Assembly (NCBI GenBank): GCA_029934775.1
Contig: JAOZLO010000105.1
Coordinates: 1 to 6,852 of the forward strand
Direction: 5' to 3'
Origin: Desulfocapsaceae bacterium
GTDB lineage: Bacteria; Desulfobacterota; Desulfobulbia; Desulfobulbales; Desulfocapsaceae
DNA: 6,852 nucleotides
Part shown: piece by piece, positions 5,429 to 6,852 of the stretch
How the letters are laid out: each line of letters opens with the position of its first letter
Numbering within the stretch: the stretch's first letter is position 1
The notes under the pieces: generated by a model
Told to the model about the DNA's origin: nothing
The model's database searches: none
The model's input: only the letters and a program-made list of their open reading frames with translations
Made by a program: the position numbers and the translations under genes

Positions 5429-6852
5429 ATGTCTAATTTAAAAGAAATAATTCTGCAGCGTATTGGTTGGGAAGTACATTTAAAACCCTTTCTGTATAAA
5501 AAATTACCCCCGAATACCGGCTGGTCTGCAACTCTTGGAAGTTTATGCGTGTCTCTTTTTGTTCTGCTTGGTGTTACTGGCATGTTCCTGGCTATGTATT
5601 ACAGTCCGTCTCCGGATTTGGCCTATCAATCTATTGAATACATCATGAACGATGTGGCAATGGGCGATATCCTGCGCGGTATACATCATTGGGGTGCAGG
5701 TGCTATGGTGCTGGTGGTCTTCTTGCACTTGTTCGCTGTGTTCTTTTCCGGGGCGTTTAAAGCACCTCGTGAATTGACCTGGTTTGTTGGTGTACTACTG
5801 CTCTTTGCCACTCTCGGGCTCGGTTTTACCGGGTATCTTCTACCGTGGGATCAAAAAGCTTATTGGGCGACTATTGTAGCAGCAGCTATTCCTGGAGATA
5901 TTCCGCTAATTGGTGATGGAATTACAAATCTTATTCTCGGTGGTAGCGTGTCTGGTTTCACCATCACCAGGTTCTATGCCATTCATATGCTGCTTCTTCC
6001 TGCCTGTATGCTGATTCTTATTGTCGGACATATCTACCTTGTCAGACTGCATGGCGTTAGCGAACATAAGGCTAAAAAGGAAGATGAGGCTATTGACTCT
6101 TCGGCTCTCCATACAGGCAAACTTTATAGATTCTTTCCTGAACATTGTGGAAGGAGTTCACTCGTATTCCTGTTTGTTTTCCTTGTTATCATAGCTTTGT
6201 CAATATTTGGGGATATCCCTAAGGAAGACATCGTGGGCACAGTTGATGAGACCTACTTGCCACGCCCTGAGTGGTATTTCATGTGGATTTTCCAGCTCTT
6301 GACCTATTTTTCCGGCTCAACTGAAGTAATCGGCAGTCTTGGTGTTCCGACTCTCTGTGTGGTCGTTTTGCTCGGTCTTCCCTGGATCGAGAAATCAATA
6401 CATGTTGGTTCGGCCAATCGCCCTCTTGCAACTGCGGTTGGTGTTACAAGCGCTGTTGTTATCGTCTACCTCACCATAACGGGGTTCTCCGGGGCACGTG
6501 AATATGGTGAAAAAATAATGGTGCCGGACAGGGAACTTACCGCAACGGAAAACCTCGGTCTTCAGCTTTATGTGGAGAAGGATTGTGCTTACTGCCACCA
6601 GATCGCAGGTGAAAGTGGTCGGCGTGTTGGCCCGGATCTTTCAAGGGTTAATGCCAAAGGCAGGAAGAAGGAGTATCTGGCAAATTTTGTAAAGGATCCG
6701 CAGGCTGAAAGCTGGTTTTCAATCATGCCAAAATACCCTATGGAAGAGAAAAAACTCAACGCTTTGGCTGATTTCACGCTAGCTCTTGATTTCAGGGACA
6801 TTGAAGGGCGTTTTATTCAGAAAACTGATGTGATGGAGGAGATAGCTAACAG
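5429..6852 (+). CDS. Cytochrome b6 / subunit IV / cytochrome c fusion, bc complex core (3' end beyond window)
   Basis: Quinol-oxidising membrane core of a bc/b6f-type complex III; 474 complete codons are present with no stop before the window edge. Residues 1-215 are b6-like with four helices and haem ligands H86/H100 and H186/H201. The 15-residue step in the second pair is the b6 type, against 14 in mitochondrial-type cytochrome b. Subunit IV follows with the quinol-site motif PEWY at 280-283 and three helices (about 240-262, 290-325, 330-355). Seven helices put the C terminus in the periplasm. There a monohaem cytochrome c domain begins: C386-A-Y-C389-H390, with M433-P434 the likely axial Met. 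T35 occupies the place of b6 Cys35, so covalent haem c-i is probably absent (C40 is nearby but offset). The start ATG is two bases after the Rieske stop with no clear ribosome site, so translational coupling is likely. With the upstream Rieske half this makes a complete minimal bc complex. Confidence 0.93.
   Translation, partial: MSNLKEIILQRIGWEVHLKPFLYKKLPPNTGWSATLGSLCVSLFVLLGVTGMFLAMYYSPSPDLAYQSIEYIMNDVAMGDILRGIHHWGAGAMVLVVFLHLFAVFFSGAFKAPRELTWFVGVLLLFATLGLGFTGYLLPWDQKAYWATIVAAAIPGDIPLIGDGITNLILGGSVSGFTITRFYAIHMLLLPACMLILIVGHIYLVRLHGVSEHKAKKEDEAIDSSALHTGKLYRFFPEHCGRSSLVFLFVFLVIIALSIFGDIPKEDIVGTVDETYLPRPEWYFMWIFQLLTYFSGSTEVIGSLGVPTLCVVVLLGLPWIEKSIHVGSANRPLATAVGVTSAVVIVYLTITGFSGAREYGEKIMVPDRELTATENLGLQLYVEKDCAYCHQIAGESGRRVGPDLSRVNAKGRKKEYLANFVKDPQAESWFSIMPKYPMEEKKLNALADFTLALDFRDIEGRFIQKTDVMEEIAN

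Overview
The window carries a respiratory gene cluster from a Gram-negative bacterium. The gene types suggest a Deltaproteobacteria/Desulfobacterota member: a sigma-54 activator, a low-potential-type Rieske protein and a b6-type cytochrome b joined to a c-type haem domain. That placement is inference; no marker gene is present. Five protein genes are supported: one on the minus strand and four in a row on the plus strand. The last runs off the right edge.

Layout. Positions 29-1564 (minus) encode a GAF-AAA+-HTH sigma-54 enhancer-binding protein. A divergent intergenic region of about 285 bases follows. It ends in a very good -24/-12 sigma-54 promoter (1794-1809) pointing at the plus-strand operon. 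The operon is: a SdhA/FrdA flavoprotein (1850-3574); a small SdhD-type membrane anchor (3620-3958); a 158-bp non-coding mobile element with IS66-like ends and a perfect 8-bp target duplication (3976-4133); a single ORF joining an SdhB iron-sulfur subunit to a Rieske protein (4164-5426); and a cytochrome b6 / subunit IV / cytochrome c fusion (5429 to the window end).

How it may work. The genes encode most of a complex II (succinate:quinone oxidoreductase) and most of a complex III (quinol:cytochrome c oxidoreductase) in one transcription unit. The two complexes are physically tied through the SdhB-Rieske polypeptide. SdhA and the SdhB half would sit at the cytoplasmic face. The single membrane helix carrying a Tat-like RRxFL motif would place the Rieske half on the periplasmic side, next to cytochrome b and the tethered cytochrome c. 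This predicts an obligate complex II-III supercomplex moving electrons between succinate/fumarate, a (mena)quinone pool and periplasmic cytochrome c. The direction of flow is not settled by sequence. SdhA has Cys where the covalent-FAD His normally sits, and the Rieske site lacks both residues that raise its potential. Both changes point to a low-potential variant of the chain.

The divergent activator probably controls the operon through the sigma-54 promoter; its signal is unknown. That promoter also fixes the sdhA start at 1850 rather than 1802.
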